Positions 12,290 to 32,447 are shown, counted from the stretch's first letter. The stretch: 64,000 bases of DNA from Cololabis saira (GCF_033807715.1 NC_084590.1:5280827-5344826); one strand, 5' to 3'. The notes: generated by a model not told the origin, from the letters alone. Numbers and translations: made by a program.

Positions 12290-12440
12290 GGAGCAGGAGG
12301 AGGAAGTGGAGGAGTTGAAGGAGAGGAGGAGGTGGAGGGCTGGGTGGGAGCTGCGATAGGAGGAGGAGGAGGAGGAGGAGGAGGAGGAGGAGGAGGAGGA
12401 GGAGGAGGAGGAGGAGGAGGAGGAGGACAAGGAGGAGGAG
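12290..12440 (+). repeat. (GGA)n purine tract
   Basis: GGA trinucleotide repeats, perfect from about 12,358 to 12,427 and degenerate to the left. Homopurine with mirror symmetry, so triplex (H-DNA) capable. Confidence 0.95.
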
Positions 12441-12599
12441 AGGGCCGCTGGTCGCCGGGTTTCCATGTGACAAGGGGAAATATGAGGGACTTTGACAGGT
12501 CTTAAACGGTCTGGCGCCAAGGCCCCAGTCTAGCCGCTAAATATAGCCGGAGAGATGTTGCAGGGAGATGGGAGGAGAAGATGGAGAGATGAAAGGACG

Positions 12600-12820
12600 A
12601 ATGGAACAATGTCTAGAGGAGGAAAAATAACAATACTTGATTATAGACGAATATGGCGCAGAATTGTCCGGTGGAGATGTAATTAGAGCTTCTTTGGTAA
12701 AGGGCTCGCTGATGGCGGGCAGGATGCAAGACTCCCTGCTCGTACACTTCCATCCACATCCACAGCTAGATGTGTTGTGTTAGGGACGTATCAAGGGCAT
12801 CAAATAAAAGCATTAGTCCG
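12600..12820. promoter_or_regulatory. Candidate cis-regulatory element
   Basis: Unique sequence with ACAATAC, TTGATTATAG, GATGTAATTAGAG and TTCTTTGGTAAAG cores (SOX-, homeodomain- and HNF4/TCF-like) and no repeats. The CCATCCACATCCACAG piece near 12,750 resembles one satellite unit of the distant array but is isolated. Motif-based inference only. Confidence 0.25.
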
Positions 12821-12967
12821 TTTCCTATAGCAGGGGTCGTCGAGTCATTAATTCACTTTTACAACGACTACAACTTGCAGGCTGACAGGCAGCTGCACGG
12901 ATCCAATGTCTCATATTTAAGCTCCCAAATCTGCTTATTCTGACTCATTACCGGGAACATGTGATAA

Positions 12968-13091
<124 letters not shown>

Positions 13092-13229
13092 GACAAATTA
13101 TCCAAAATATCGGGGAAATTGGTAACAAAAAGTTCTGAATTTGCTCATTTTCAATGATATTTCGCAACATGATTTTGCTTTGCGTATTTGCAGCTTCCCG
13201 TCGCCCCCCCACCACCAGCTGACGCATAT

Positions 13230-13335
13230 GACCACAGAACAAGTGTAAGGGCCATATTTATTGTCTGCTCGTATTAATCCCCGACACAGAGGATGTGTTA
13301 ATCTGCCAGGGCTGTGCCCCCCAGAATCAGCAGCA
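13230..13335. promoter_or_regulatory. Candidate cis-regulatory element
   Basis: Unique stretch with CCATATTTATTG (SRF/MEF2-like), GTATTAATCC and GTTAATCTG (HNF1/OTX-like) cores. Placed on motif content alone. Confidence 0.2.
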
Positions 13336-14112
13336 GCACGGAGCAATCCTCACTTCAAACTTAATGACTTTTAAATCGCACGTAACAGGGAGATTTCTGT
13401 ACCGTTGAAGGCACAGAACAAATAAAGTCTGAGTAATTTCCACAAGCATTGTTGATGCAATTATCCAATTGAGTATTCCGGGAGAAAAAATCGTTATCCA
13501 CCTCCATATGTTGCTAATCTTTTTTCTTTTTTTTTCCACAGTAAAGCCGCATGCAGCTAGAAGTCTAGTCAAGACGGCGCAAGACTCCGAGCTTGTCACT
13601 TCCACCAGTTTGAATATTAAGCGTGACAATGTCAGGTGCGTGTCCAAAACAAAGACAAAAGAAACAAATACTCACTAGAAAAATACAAAAACTCCAAGGA
13701 AACTGAGAAGAAACTATTCTTGTTTTTTTTTTTACGCCCTCGCGTCCTCCCCAAGTAAAGTAAATGCGCAGCCGCTCCGCGCGTAAAGTGCGCGTTTGTC
13801 TCCCCGGGGCCGGGGCTCTGCTCCGGGGCCTATAGGCTGCTCCGGGACCGGCTCTGCTCCGGGGCCGGCTCTGCTCCGGGACCGCAGGTCTGAGTCTGAG
13901 CAGCAACAAGTGCAGCAGGGTGGACATGTGCACGCAGGAGCAGGACACGCACGATCTCACACCAGCGGAAACTCGCTGCTGCCGCATTTCAGGAAGTGAA
14001 AGAAATTATATGTCTCCGTTTTGAAGCATTGGGTTTTGTGATGTATTTTGATATTACGGTCCTGTGTGTTCGTGTTCGTGTGCGTGAGCGTGCGTGTTAC
14101 TTCACACACTCC
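13336..14112. other. Intergenic; GC-rich block at 13,735-13,990
   Basis: No gene recognised. 13,790-13,880 contains direct repeats of GCTCCGGGG/GCTCTGCTCCGGG. The block is CpG-rich and might be a small CpG island, but no transcript features are visible. Confidence 0.4.
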
Positions 14113-14382
14113 ACGGCCGGTGAGAGGTCTACGGTCCGCAGGTCTACAGGGTCTGGTTGCAGGTCTGCAGGTCTGTCCTGCAACCCTGCAGGTCTGCAGG
14201 TCTGCAGGACAGACCTGCAGACCTGCAGACCTTCAGGGTTGTAGGTCTACTGGTCTACAGGTCCAGGTCTGCAGGCCTGCAGGTCTACAGGTCCAGGTCT
14301 GCAGGCCTGCAGGTCTACAGGTCTACAGGTCTACAGATCTGCAGGTCTGGTTGCAGACCTGCAGACCTGCAGGCGGAAGCCG
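14113..14382. repeat. GCAGGTCT minisatellite with internal inversions
   Basis: Tandem GCAGGTCT/ACAGGTCT octamers, with two blocks in the opposite orientation (AGACCTGC, about 14,211-14,236 and 14,352-14,378). The array can therefore fold on itself. The ACCTGCAGGT-type palindrome is the elementary unit. Confidence 0.92.
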
Positions 14383-14822
14383 CGGAGACGCGCCTGACTT
14401 CCAGGGCTTCATCGGAAACACAGTTGTGTCTGACAGCCTCATTCAGCAACATTCTCACTTTTTGTTTCGCTTTTTGTCGAGGTGCCGCCTCATGCTCCGC
14501 ATCACGGTTAGCTGGCACAGCCTGAAAAGGCAGCAGTTTATCCAAAACGGGAGAATAAGAAGAAGAAAAAAGAAGAGAAAACTTAAAAGTGACACCGAGT
14601 CATGATGACCGAGGCAGAGAGTGGAGCGGAGCCGCGCATGAGGGGCCGCGGGGGCGCGCACATGCAACACTTCAGGGTAAATATAAAGAGACAAGAGATT
14701 GTTCTTATTGTGGCGCATCAGCCGGCTGGCGCCGGGCGGCTCTTTGACGGACTGAGTCCAACTTAATCAGGCGCTTGATTTTTCTGAAGGAGCTCAGCGG
14801 AGCAGAGTATAGGGGAGGCTGG
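14383..14822. other. Intergenic, CpG-rich, no gene recognised
   Basis: Unique, GC-rich sequence, including GGCGCATCAGCCGGCTGGCG around 14,713. It may belong to an upstream regulatory or non-coding transcript region of tbx2. No coding frame has motif support. Confidence 0.3.
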
Positions 14823-14892
14823 CGCCCCCACCCAACCCCCACCCTCACCCCCACCCTCACCCCCACCCTCACCCTCACCCTCACCCCCCCAC
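14823..14892 (+). repeat. CACCC(C)/CACCCT minisatellite
   Basis: About 65 bp of CACCCCCACCCT hexamer/dodecamer repeats, ending in a C run. Confidence 0.9.
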
Positions 14893-15197
14893 CCGTGGCT
14901 CCGGGAGTCCAGCACTGTCCTCAGTCTAACAAAGTACAACCTGTCGGAGATTACACGCCGGCCCGGCCTGCTCTCTGCTCACACTCAACTTTAAATCATT
15001 TCATCGCTGCTCCGTTTCATGTTGACAAAAAAAAAAACGAAAAAAAAAACACACAAGCTAAACTCCAAAATACTATTAAACAGCTTTGCAGAACACAAAT
15101 GCAATGACAGCAACAATAAGCACTCTTAATTCCAAAGTACAGTTTTACACTTCAACGTCGCCAGCAGGTATCAGTGTGTGTATCGAGGTGGACACTC

Positions 15198-15325
15198 ACC
15201 GCTTTCTTTCTTTCTTTCCTTCTTTCTTTCTTCCTGAATTTTTCTCACACTTTTCATTCATCATCATTCATGCGGTTTCCTCTTCTTTTTTTTCTTTTTT
15301 TTTTCTTTTTTCCCTCCTCCACGCA
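15198..15325 (+). repeat. Pyrimidine-rich (CTTT)n and T-rich tract
   Basis: CTTT/CTTC tetranucleotides from about 15,200 to 15,235, followed after a gap by TTTTTTTCTTTT tracts. Homopyrimidine on the plus strand. Confidence 0.85.
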
Positions 15326-15329
15326 GCTC

Positions 15330-16040
15330 TGCTGTTTGTCGTTTCCAGCCTGCAGCGGCTGCAGCGGCGGCTGCTCTTCCCGTCAGCTCGATCAGGAAAC
15401 CGCACAGATAAACCGCTCTGGTGGTGAAGCCGGGGCTGTCTGAGGCTTCAGCTCGGCTCTACAAACACACGGCTCTGCGGATCATGTGTGAGCAGGTCCG
15501 GCATGAGAGCGGTCGGACTGGCCGGCAGAAACAACTGCAGCCGGGTCTGTTTTTATGGAGAGTTGCCGCCGAGAGAGAGAGAGGCGGCAGTTGCCCTGAA
15601 ATCAGCCTAAAATCAGCCTGAAATGAGCCTGAAATCACCCTGATCAGCCGCCCCGGAATGCAGAAAAGCAGAAGCTGCGACTCGTGGAGTTTACTGTTGT
15701 GAGTTGTTCTAAAAGGCTGTAGCTATAAATGTGAAGACAAGCTGTGCTGCTCCTCTGTATAAAGGTTAGTATTTAGACAGTGAGTCTATGTGGATGGGTC
15801 TGTTTTCCGGAGGCGACATTGTTAAAAACGCAAGCCGAAGGAGGTGATGCCTCCACCGGCCAAAGAACTGAGGGCTGACCCGGTGTTTGGCTTGGAAATG
15901 GGGGTGGGATTTCCCGATCTTTCCTGTCATTGGTTAATATTTTATTCTGTTGACATGTTTTCTTACTGCTAATGCTTCCGACACCTCTCTTGTCCCCCCC
16001 TCCTCTCCCGGAGTCTGGCCGGAGCTGTCAGAACCACGCC
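15330..16040. other. Distal upstream region of tbx2
   Basis: Unique sequence without recognised genes. Short direct repeats of ATCAGCCTGAAATGAGCC type occur at 15,600-15,640. This is the immediate upstream flank of tbx2 and presumably contains regulatory DNA. Confidence 0.35.
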
Positions 16041-16049
16041 TATAGGGGC

Positions 16050-16092
16050 CCACAATTGGTCCAGAAAGCGTAAAATCAGCAATCAAAGGGGC
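16050..16092 (+). promoter_or_regulatory. Candidate proximal tbx2 elements: CCAAT box and TCF/LEF site
   Basis: An inverted CCAAT box (ATTGG, 16,055-16,059) lies 23 bp upstream of ATCAAAGG (16,082-16,089), a perfect TCF/LEF core, about 470 bp before the tbx2 start codon. Tbx2 genes are known Wnt targets in several tissues, so a TCF site is plausible. No TATA box or transcription start can be assigned. Confidence 0.3.
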
Positions 16093-16553
16093 TTGGTTCA
16101 TTAGTGTTGGGGATGGAGGCAGGAAGGACATGTGAGATAGTAACAGATCTGCAGTGAACGGGGCCACATCTTTTCTAGTCAGGGTGGGATGAGTGAAGCA
16201 AGGGAAACAGCTTTTTTCTGATCGAGGCTCACACAGCGCAGCGGGGCTCTGCCGTCTCAGCGCGGCCACTGACGCGCTCTCCGCCGGGGAACCGGAGCAC
16301 AGCAAAGCGAAGGGAAGGAAAGGAAAGCAGCAACTCCGGGCTATTTTCGTCTCACTCATAACACATTGTGCGTTTGACAAGAGGCTGCGCTTTTTTTTTC
16401 TTTCTGTGCCGCGTTAACAGAAACTAAAGTGCTCCTGAAAAGCGCGGACCTATATTCTTACCGGGGCGCTCTCTCCGGCTTTGAGGGAGGGGAAGATATA
16501 CCACTAAAAAAAAATATCCATTGTTTTTCACTTCGGTTTTTGTGGATGCACCG

Positions 16554-25030
<8,477 letters not shown>

Positions 25031-25097
25031 TTGTATCCTTTTGATTGTCATTGTAACGTCATGTAACTTAGTGTCTTCAAATCAGAGACAATCAGCT

Positions 25098-25205
<108 letters not shown>

Positions 25206-25329
25206 ACAGGTGGAGTCGGAGCGCCCTCTGTCGGTCACCCTCAGCACATCAGCAACCTCTGCATTTCATTTGTTCAAGTTGACAAGAAAACAAATCTGGG
25301 TTCAGTTTGCATTAAAAAATAGGACTACA

Positions 25330-25800
25330 TCGAAATCACGTGCTGTAAAATAGTGGAGGAAATTCCTGGCAGGAAGCTTTCAATAAGCCCAACCCTCTAA
25401 TTAATTCAAAGGTTTTTTTTAAGGCATACAAATTGAAATACGTATGACTTTGTCCTCTTCATATCATTTCTGTCAACATTCATGCATTTTTGTTCAGCTT
25501 CAGCGCCTTTTTCTTATTTATGTCCAGGCGACTCCTGTCTCCTGTGTTTTGCGCCGCTCATCCAGCTCTATTCTCGGCCTGTTCTCGGTCACCGTCAATC
25601 AGCATTTCCTTCACTACCCTATTGTTTTGTCGGGCCTGTATTTTTAGAAAGAGTCCAATAATGTAAGTATTTATAGGAAGTGTTTCTTTTTTCCTGCTCC
25701 GCTCTCACACATGCACATGCAGGCAGGCAGGCCGGGTAGGGAGGATGGCAAGGAAACCAGCCCGAACAGTTTGGAACATAAATCATTAAACGTGTCTTCC
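25330..25800. promoter_or_regulatory. Candidate cis-regulatory element
   Basis: Non-repetitive DNA with TCACGTG, CTAATTAATTCAAAGG (homeodomain plus TCF-like), CAATCAGC, CCTATTGTTTTG (SOX-like) and GTCCAATAATG cores. No coding evidence. Position immediately 3' of tbx2, between tbx2 and the expected tbx4, makes an enhancer plausible. Inference. Confidence 0.25.
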
Positions 25801-25979
25801 ATGCAGAAATGGAACTAATGTTATGGATTTATTCATGGAGCTAAATGTGACATCATTTTTTGATTCAGGACATAGTGGTTGTTTTTTCCCCCTAGTTTTT
25901 TGATCATTAGTTTCTTGTTTGTTGCTCTTGGGTGAAAATGTGTGTAGTGTGTAGAAGCCTGTTTGAGAGCATGATGCAG

Positions 25980-25983
<4 letters not shown>

Positions 25984-26054
<71 letters not shown>
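25984..26054 (+). repeat. (GT)n microsatellite
   Basis: About 70 bp of GT dinucleotides. Confidence 0.98.
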
Positions 26055-26249
26055 TCGGTTTAAAGGGTTAAGCAGGGGGAGTTTAGGGCAGCAGACATCC
26101 TTTTGTCCGGGACCCGGCGCCTGTCGCCTGCCTGCCGGCCACAGCCTCCACACCGCCCCGCTTCCTAATTAGAGAGTCCCCCCCCCCCCCCTCTCTCTCT
26201 CTCTCTCCCTCCGCCTCATTCTCTCCCCCCCCTTCTTCTTCATTTTCTT

Positions 26250-26680
26250 TTCTTTCTGCAGCGACAATCACAAAACTCTCATTCTATTACGGGGGCCATT
26301 GTTGCACACTCTGTTATCTTCAATTAAGCAGGAGAGCGACTCGACCTCGCAGCTCTGGGAGAGAAAAAAGTATTTGTCTAAATCAATCAGTCAATGAGTG
26401 ATCAATAGGTTCCCGTGGAGAGAGCCCGTGGATCATCACTAATGACTGGTGACGGCGTGAGGGGGGAAAGGCCAAGATTATTCACAAGTTTGGAGAAGTG
26501 ATCGGTGCAGGTCCGTGTTGTAGGCCAACACCACCTTTCCTGGTCCCGGGCCCCCGGGCCCCCGGACCCCGGACCTGTATCTCAGGGGCCCAATGATTCT
26601 GCCTCTGCATGGAAGGTGATTAACTTATTGGAGGTCACGTGGCGAAACTGCCGTGTTTACAAATTTGCATGAATTTTAAT
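26250..26680. promoter_or_regulatory. Candidate cis-regulatory element (SOX, GATA, homeodomain cores)
   Basis: Unique 430-bp stretch with CCATTGTTG (SOX, 26,296-26,304), GTTATCTTC (GATA), CAATTAAGC, AATCAATCAGTCAATGAG (PBX/HOX-like), TGATTAACTTATTGG and TCACGTGG. Dense mixed developmental motifs and absence of repeats contrast with both flanks. Conservation is not testable here. Confidence 0.3.
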
Positions 26681-26959
26681 TTTATAGTTTCAAATGCTTC
26701 GTTTTTTTTTCCTGAATATTTTCAATTGTTATGTTATAATAATATAAATCTATGTATGTGACATATTGTTTTATTCTACCTTCTTTTGTCAGGTAGTGGT
26801 GAGTCAAAACATGCCAAAATGATTTTTAGTTGACAATGAGCAACTCAGAAGTAATTAATCGAGTACCAATCTGACAAAAAAAAAAAACCCAACTTCATTC
26901 ACCAATATTTTTAAAGTGACGAGACTAATTTTGCATTAAAATTGCACCTTAACCTTTTT

Positions 26960-27112
26960 TAACCTTTTTATATTATTTTATATTTCTTGTATCTGTTTGC
27001 AATGTCTTGCACTGGAAAGGTGATGCTGCATTTAATGTCCCTGTACCCATGCATAGTGACAATAAAGTATTCTATTCTATTCTATTCTATTCTATTCTAT
27101 TCTATTCTATAT
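26960..27112 (+). mobile_element. LINE 3' end with (TTCTA)n tail
   Basis: GTCTTGCACTGGAAAGGTGA, GTCCCTGTACCCATGCATAG and GACAATAAAG precede a (TTCTA)n tail at 27,070-27,108. Same tail type as at 11,590-11,618. Confidence 0.6.
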
Positions 27113-27429
27113 ACTTAAAAACACTTATATTAAACCCAACAATTGTATTTAAATTAAAACCTTTATTTTAACCTGTCACTGTGTGCCACACAAATACTCC
27201 TGTCACATATATTACATTTATTTACACTTTTATTTAATTTCTTTTTCCTGTGAGCGTGATATAAAGTTGTTGTAAAGGCAGATTTAACATTTGTTAAAGC
27301 CAATCTTATATGTGCAAAATTAAAATATTATTTTCTGCAAACTATTGCAACAAACTATTTAAAAATGCAAAACAAACGTGCAGCACTTTAGTTGTAACAA
27401 CCTCAGCAGACGCAGCCCGTGTGTGACAG

Positions 27430-27670
27430 GTCTGCGTCTCTCCCTCTCCCTCTCTCTCCCTCTCCCAGGGCTGGCCTCCTATTGGCTGCCGGGCTCAGGT
27501 GCAGCCATGACGCCCCTCCTCCACAGCGGAGCCGGAACGGTCCAATCACAGGCCGAGCTCCTTCTCCAGGACTTGTTGGGGGAACGAGGGAGGAACTGTG
27601 CAGCCTGTAACCTTGCCCTCACTGTCACAGTTACAACAGCCCATAAAAACTCAATTATAAACCCCCATTG
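27430..27670. promoter_or_regulatory. Candidate promoter or enhancer with two CCAAT boxes
   Basis: After a CTCTCCCT tract, the sequence carries an inverted CCAAT box (ATTGG 27,481-27,485), TGACGCCCCTCCTCC (CRE half plus GC/CACCC-like), a direct CCAAT (27,542-27,546) and TATA-like CCATAAAAA/TTATAAA near 27,640-27,662. The spacing resembles a compact promoter, but no gene follows that I recognise, so a non-coding transcript or enhancer is as likely. Confidence 0.3.
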
Positions 27671-28231
<561 letters not shown>

Positions 28232-28346
28232 CTAATTTTGCATATACTTAAAGACAGTTATATTAAGCCTAAGAATTGTATTTAATTGTATTTAAATTGT
28301 ATTTAAATTAAAACCTTTCTTTTAACCGTTACTGCCACACAAATAC

Positions 28347-28560
<214 letters not shown>

Positions 28561-28740
28561 TTTATGTGCCGGTGTGTATGTATGTATTATATATCTGTGC
28601 TTATGTTCGAAATAAAAGATATCAAATCAAAATCTATCATTTTTTGCCCATATTGTTTGAGCATTAATTCAATCATTTAATCATTAACAAGCTGCTTCAA
28701 GACCGACACTGCAACAAAGACGCATCTACTGTAGAAGACG

Positions 28741-28960
28741 ATTCAATTCAATTCAATTTGATTTATATAGTGTCTATTACAACATACATTGTCTCTAGGA
28801 TCTTTCCAGAGACCAGAACATAAACCCCTGAGCAATTATTACATAAACATAACATACACAATGGCAGGTAAAAACTCCCCTTGCTTGATCATGCTTGATG
28901 TTCAGCAAATCCTTCCCCTTCAGGTTTCACTACGGCAACACCGGACCTTTTACTTGTCTA
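28741..28960 (-). mobile_element. L2-type LINE 3' UTR fragment
   Basis: TTCAATTCAATTCAATTTGA, TTTATATAGTGTCTA and ATGGCAGGTAAAAACTCCCC are the reverse complement of the same 3' UTR end seen at 48,850-49,019. It diverges more from the three array-borne copies than they do from each other, so it is an older copy. Confidence 0.75.
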
Positions 28961-29419
28961 CAGTCAGAAGTAAATATAGGTTGAATCCAAAAAATAAAAA
29001 TAAACAGTTTCTTTGATAGTGGCTTCACCCTTTATTAGTAAGTGTATAGTGATATACTTTTCACGTCAATCCCTCTGTAGTTGTGCTCTTCTTACATCTT
29101 TGCGTCCTTATTTTAACACCTTGGTTCATGAAATCCATTCCCAGCAGACGCCAGGCAAATGTTTGCAGCATTTTGCAGCATGTGTCCCTGTATCTTATCT
29201 GGCACCAGTAGTCGTCCCCACCAGGCCAGCGGACACTAGGTGGCACTCCAGCGCACTTTATGGAGCAGCAGCACATCTTGGGAAGGAACAATTTGGCTCA
29301 CAGTTTACGAGATCTGTAGACCAGTGCAGGTTTGTTTCCTTTTGTATTGATGTCCTTTAACATTTTTAACTTCAAAATCTTAAAAATACATTTGTACACT
29401 CCAACACAAACTGAAAATG

Positions 29420-30235
29420 ATTAAAAATCTAACCTGGTGGACTCCCTCCAGATTATTTAGATTAGGATTATTACCCACATCAAATTGTTGGCCATGTAAA
29501 TCTGAGGAAGGTAGTTTAGTTCACGTTTCATGGTCATGTGATACAGTCCAATAATTCTAGACTAATATTTATGATAATCTGTGTGAAATTGCAGAGATAC
29601 AAATGCCCTTTAGCCCTAGATTATTTATTTTGGGTGATTCAGTCCTGACAGGACAGGATAAACATATTACAAGTTATGTCCAAACTAGTATGATTGGCAG
29701 ACAAATACAGTACTTATGAGGGGATGGAGGACGGAGGGAGTTCCCTCTCTTCAAGAGTGGGCTGTGCAGATGCACGAGTTGCAGCATTCGAAAAAATTTC
29801 ATATAAACATCTGGGAAGACTGGATCTATATGAAGCAAAGTGGGGCAAATACGTAAACTTTTTAAAGGGCTCCTGAAGGAGATTATATAGTGGAGAGATG
29901 CAAGTTTTAAGTTGTTGTGGATAAATACATAACGGTGCTCCTTCTTATTTTCATTTATTTATTTCCTGTTAACCAATTATCTCTTTGATGTAACGCTTAC
30001 TTTACTTATTGAATGTATTGAATTTGATAGGAGTTATTTTCTCTGTCTATCTTTGTTATAGTTATGTTGTTAAGTCTACATTGATACAAATAATGTACCT
30101 GTAATAGCTGTACATGAAGGTGCTGATGGATGGTGGCGGCTTGGGAGGGGGTTTGTTTGTTGGGGGGGGGGGGTTACTGTTGTTATTGTATTGTTGGAAT
30201 AATGAAAATAAAAAATGTTAATCACAAAAAAAAAA
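29420..30235 (+). pseudogene. L1-type LINE, 3' end with poly(A) tail, ORF2 broken
   Basis: Plus-strand translation from about 29,430 gives SRLFRLGLLPTSNCWPCKSE and SWSCDTVQ, then stop codons, then MPFSPRLFILGDSVLTGQ. This matches the C-terminal cysteine/histidine-knuckle region of fish L1 ORF2 proteins. After a frame change, VAAFEKISYKHLGRLDLYE (about 29,780-29,840) continues the same tail. Stops and a frameshift make it non-functional. A G-rich 3' UTR (30,120-30,172) leads to AATAAAAAATG and a short A run at 30,226-30,235, the expected L1 tail. Confidence 0.8.
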
Positions 30236-30339
30236 CCTGGGGAAGAATTCCACATTCCACATTCCACATTTTTTTTTTTTTGTTCATTTTCTAGTGTGGG
30301 ATATTTTATTTTATTTTGTTTCAATTTTAATTTTAATTG

Positions 30340-30600
30340 TATTTATTATTATTATTATTTGTTGCTGCTTATTATCATTATTATTATTTGTAGCTGGAAG
30401 TAGGTGGTTCACACACCGGAATGTTATATTTTGATGTAATGTGTCTGTGTAATCCCATGAGGGATGGGTCATTTAAATGTCCGGACACGAAAATAAAATC
30501 ATTCATTCATTCATTCATTCATTCATTCATTCATTCATTCATTCATTCATTCATTCATTCATTCATTCATTCATCATTCATTCAATTCATTCATTCCACA
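30340..30600 (+). mobile_element. Retroelement 3' end with (ATTC)n tail
   Basis: GTGTAATCCCATGAGGGATG, GGACACGAAAATAAAATC, then (ATTC)n at 30,499-30,580: a LINE-like terminus ending in tetranucleotide repeats. ATT-rich simple sequence precedes it (30,340-30,390). Confidence 0.55.
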
Positions 30601-31435
30601 AAGCCCTTGAAGATCCAGGAATATGTGAGTTAGTGGACTGTAGGTGAAGGCTTGATGTCAAGATGATATCAGAAGTTTACTTCCTCAGTTTGCTCGACTA
30701 AAACTAACTGTAACTGTAGCTAAGCACAAAGGAACATTTGTTATTTTTTTTTCATTGATTAAAAAGCTGAACATGAAGTCAATGAGCCACACTGCGATCT
30801 AGTGCAGCAGTGAATGAAACAGATTTGCGTAATCATGAGTAAAAGCTGCAGTCTAACAAGGTGGCGCTAGTGTTCAGGTGAGGGGAGGACTTGGTTAATG
30901 TGGGCTTAGATTTGTCCCGCTGCACTGTCACTGGCGTTGTGAAGAGCTGCATGCCAAAGCTGATTCACTTCCTCTTAGATGCAAAATAGATGACACATGT
31001 TCAATTCTCCCTAAATGAATAAAAAAGTAAATGATATAATAGTGAAGAGCTGCAAAGCTGCGCTGAAAGAAGCAGGAGCTCCTCTTTCAGAGCACTTAAA
31101 ACAACAGCTTTTCTGCTTACAACATGCACGCCCAAAGAGCTTTGAACTTTGCATATTTCTATGCACCCTTGCTCGTTCTGTAGCGTACATTACAGCATGA
31201 TTGGGGGGGTCTAACATGTGTCATGGTCAATCCCCTGTGACCTGCTGCTCTGCAGACAAATGACTAACTGGAATATGTTAAATGGAAAAGTGGTAAATCA
31301 CAGCAAAGCCAAACACTGCAGGGCAGCTAATGAAGTGGCTGCAGAGGGCCAGACGGGGCAGCATCCCTGCTCGCACCACTTCCTGCCAGAGGAGACACTG
31401 GAGGTTGGTGTGGAAACAGTGGCCTTTGCTAATGG
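30600..31435. other. No gene or repeat recognised
   Basis: Apparently unique sequence; the few short open frames have no recognisable family features. Confidence 0.45.
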
Positions 31436-31439
31436 TAAT

Positions 31440-31560
31440 GCTACCTAATGGTTTTCTACCTTTGTAGAGCTACAATTTTACTGTGTTTTACTCCATAGCC
31501 CCGCTTGTCTCTTGCCAGGCCGTCATTGTAAATAAGAATGTGTTATTAGAAAAAGAGTCG
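31440..31560 (+). repeat. Family A repeat fragment
   Basis: TTTTCTACCTTTGTAGAGCT, ACAATTTTACTG and TTGCCAGGCCGTCATTGTAA match pieces of the copies at 1,960-2,095 (inverted) and 7,309-7,360. Confidence 0.55.
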
Positions 31561-31629
31561 ACCAGGTGCTCGTTAGGGTGTGACCGCTGTAAAATGGTGC
31601 TCTTGGATCAGACCCGGGAGACAATGTGG

Positions 31630-32095
31630 AAAAATAGAAGTTAAAGATCCAGGCACTCGAGACGAGGTGGATACAGAGATAAAAAAGCCTTTATTAAAAG
31701 AGGGCTGCCAACATGTTTCGGCCTATCTGGCCTTCATCAGGGCAAAAGCAATACAGAGGAAAGGAACCCATATAAATAACCACATGTGTGGTAATGAGCA
31801 CAGGTGAAAATAATCACTCATCAAGGCAAAAACACAGGTGAACCATATAGCAACATTTTAAGGTGGTATGGGGAGTTAAACTCATCACAACCAATAATCA
31901 TTGGAATAAAACATCCATATAGTACACAAAGAAAGCGCCGTACATATGAGCAATGTCTACAACCTGTGTAAAGACAGGTCTGAAAAAGAAAAAAAAACAC
32001 TACACAATATGAAACCAAAATCAAAAGGAAAAAACATGACAAGCCGACAAAGGACGGCATATAATTAAAATAGGCTACAGTAGCCATGACCACAA
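31630..32095 (-). mobile_element. Penelope-like element remnant (terminal region)
   Basis: The motif TTTCGGCCTATCTGGCCTTC next to ATCAGGG on the plus strand is the reverse complement of the CTGATGAAGGCC-GAAA hammerhead signature typical of Penelope-like (Poseidon/Neptune) elements. It is bordered by GCCTTTATTAAAAGA, as in many such termini. To the right is A-rich sequence without an open reverse transcriptase frame, so only a terminal piece remains. Boundaries are approximate. Confidence 0.6.
31706..31744 (-). ncRNA. Candidate minimal type I hammerhead ribozyme
   Basis: On the minus strand, in order: stem I strand TGCC (31,744-31,741), core CTGATGA (31,740-31,734), stem II GGCC/GGCC with an AGATA loop (31,732-31,720), GAAA (31,719-31,716), a two-base-pair stem III (AC with GT around AT), a U-U cleavage position (31,711-31,710), and stem I partner GGCA (31,709-31,706). 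All conserved core nucleotides are present. One extra A separates the core from stem II, which is not canonical. Minimal ribozymes with very short stem III are known from Penelope-like elements; activity here is unproven. Confidence 0.6.
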
Positions 32096-32114
32096 GGTGA
32101 AGGCTAGGCAGGCA

Positions 32115-32425
32115 AGGCAGGCAAGAATGTGTTCTTAATGACCTGCCTGGTTAAATAAAGGCAAATGACTGAATGAATATCAAATAAAGCGATATAATTG
32201 TTTTTTTTCCTCTTTATTGTATAATGTTCACAAAGTGTAATGCAATTCATGTCATGGGTAGTGTATTTTGAAGGATCAAATACTGAACATCCCATATTAT
32301 CCATTTTACATCGTGCAAGAAATGATTGGCGTGGTAATCAAACTTTGAAAATCGACTGTGCACATGCGCAGAACCACAAAGTAGCATTTCTCGGCAGGTA
32401 GCAAGGATTGTCAGAACAGGGGATC
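32115..32425 (-). mobile_element. Interspersed repeat family A, inverted copy
   Basis: Reverse complement of about 1,700-2,000 with few differences, including CACAAAGTGTAATGCAATTC, GACCTGCCTGGTTAAATAAA and TCGGCAGGTAGCAAGG. Non-coding. Confidence 0.65.
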
Positions 32426-32447
32426 AAGCAGTGGAAGACGCCTCCTC

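Noticed and set aside
12745..12765. Isolated CCATCCACATCCACAG piece as an outlying satellite unit
   Set aside because: A single partial unit 21 kb from the array is within chance expectation.
16521..16553. Upstream in-frame extension of the tbx2 start
   Set aside because: It begins with TTG rather than ATG, and the conserved vertebrate N-terminus starts at MRDPVF (16,554).
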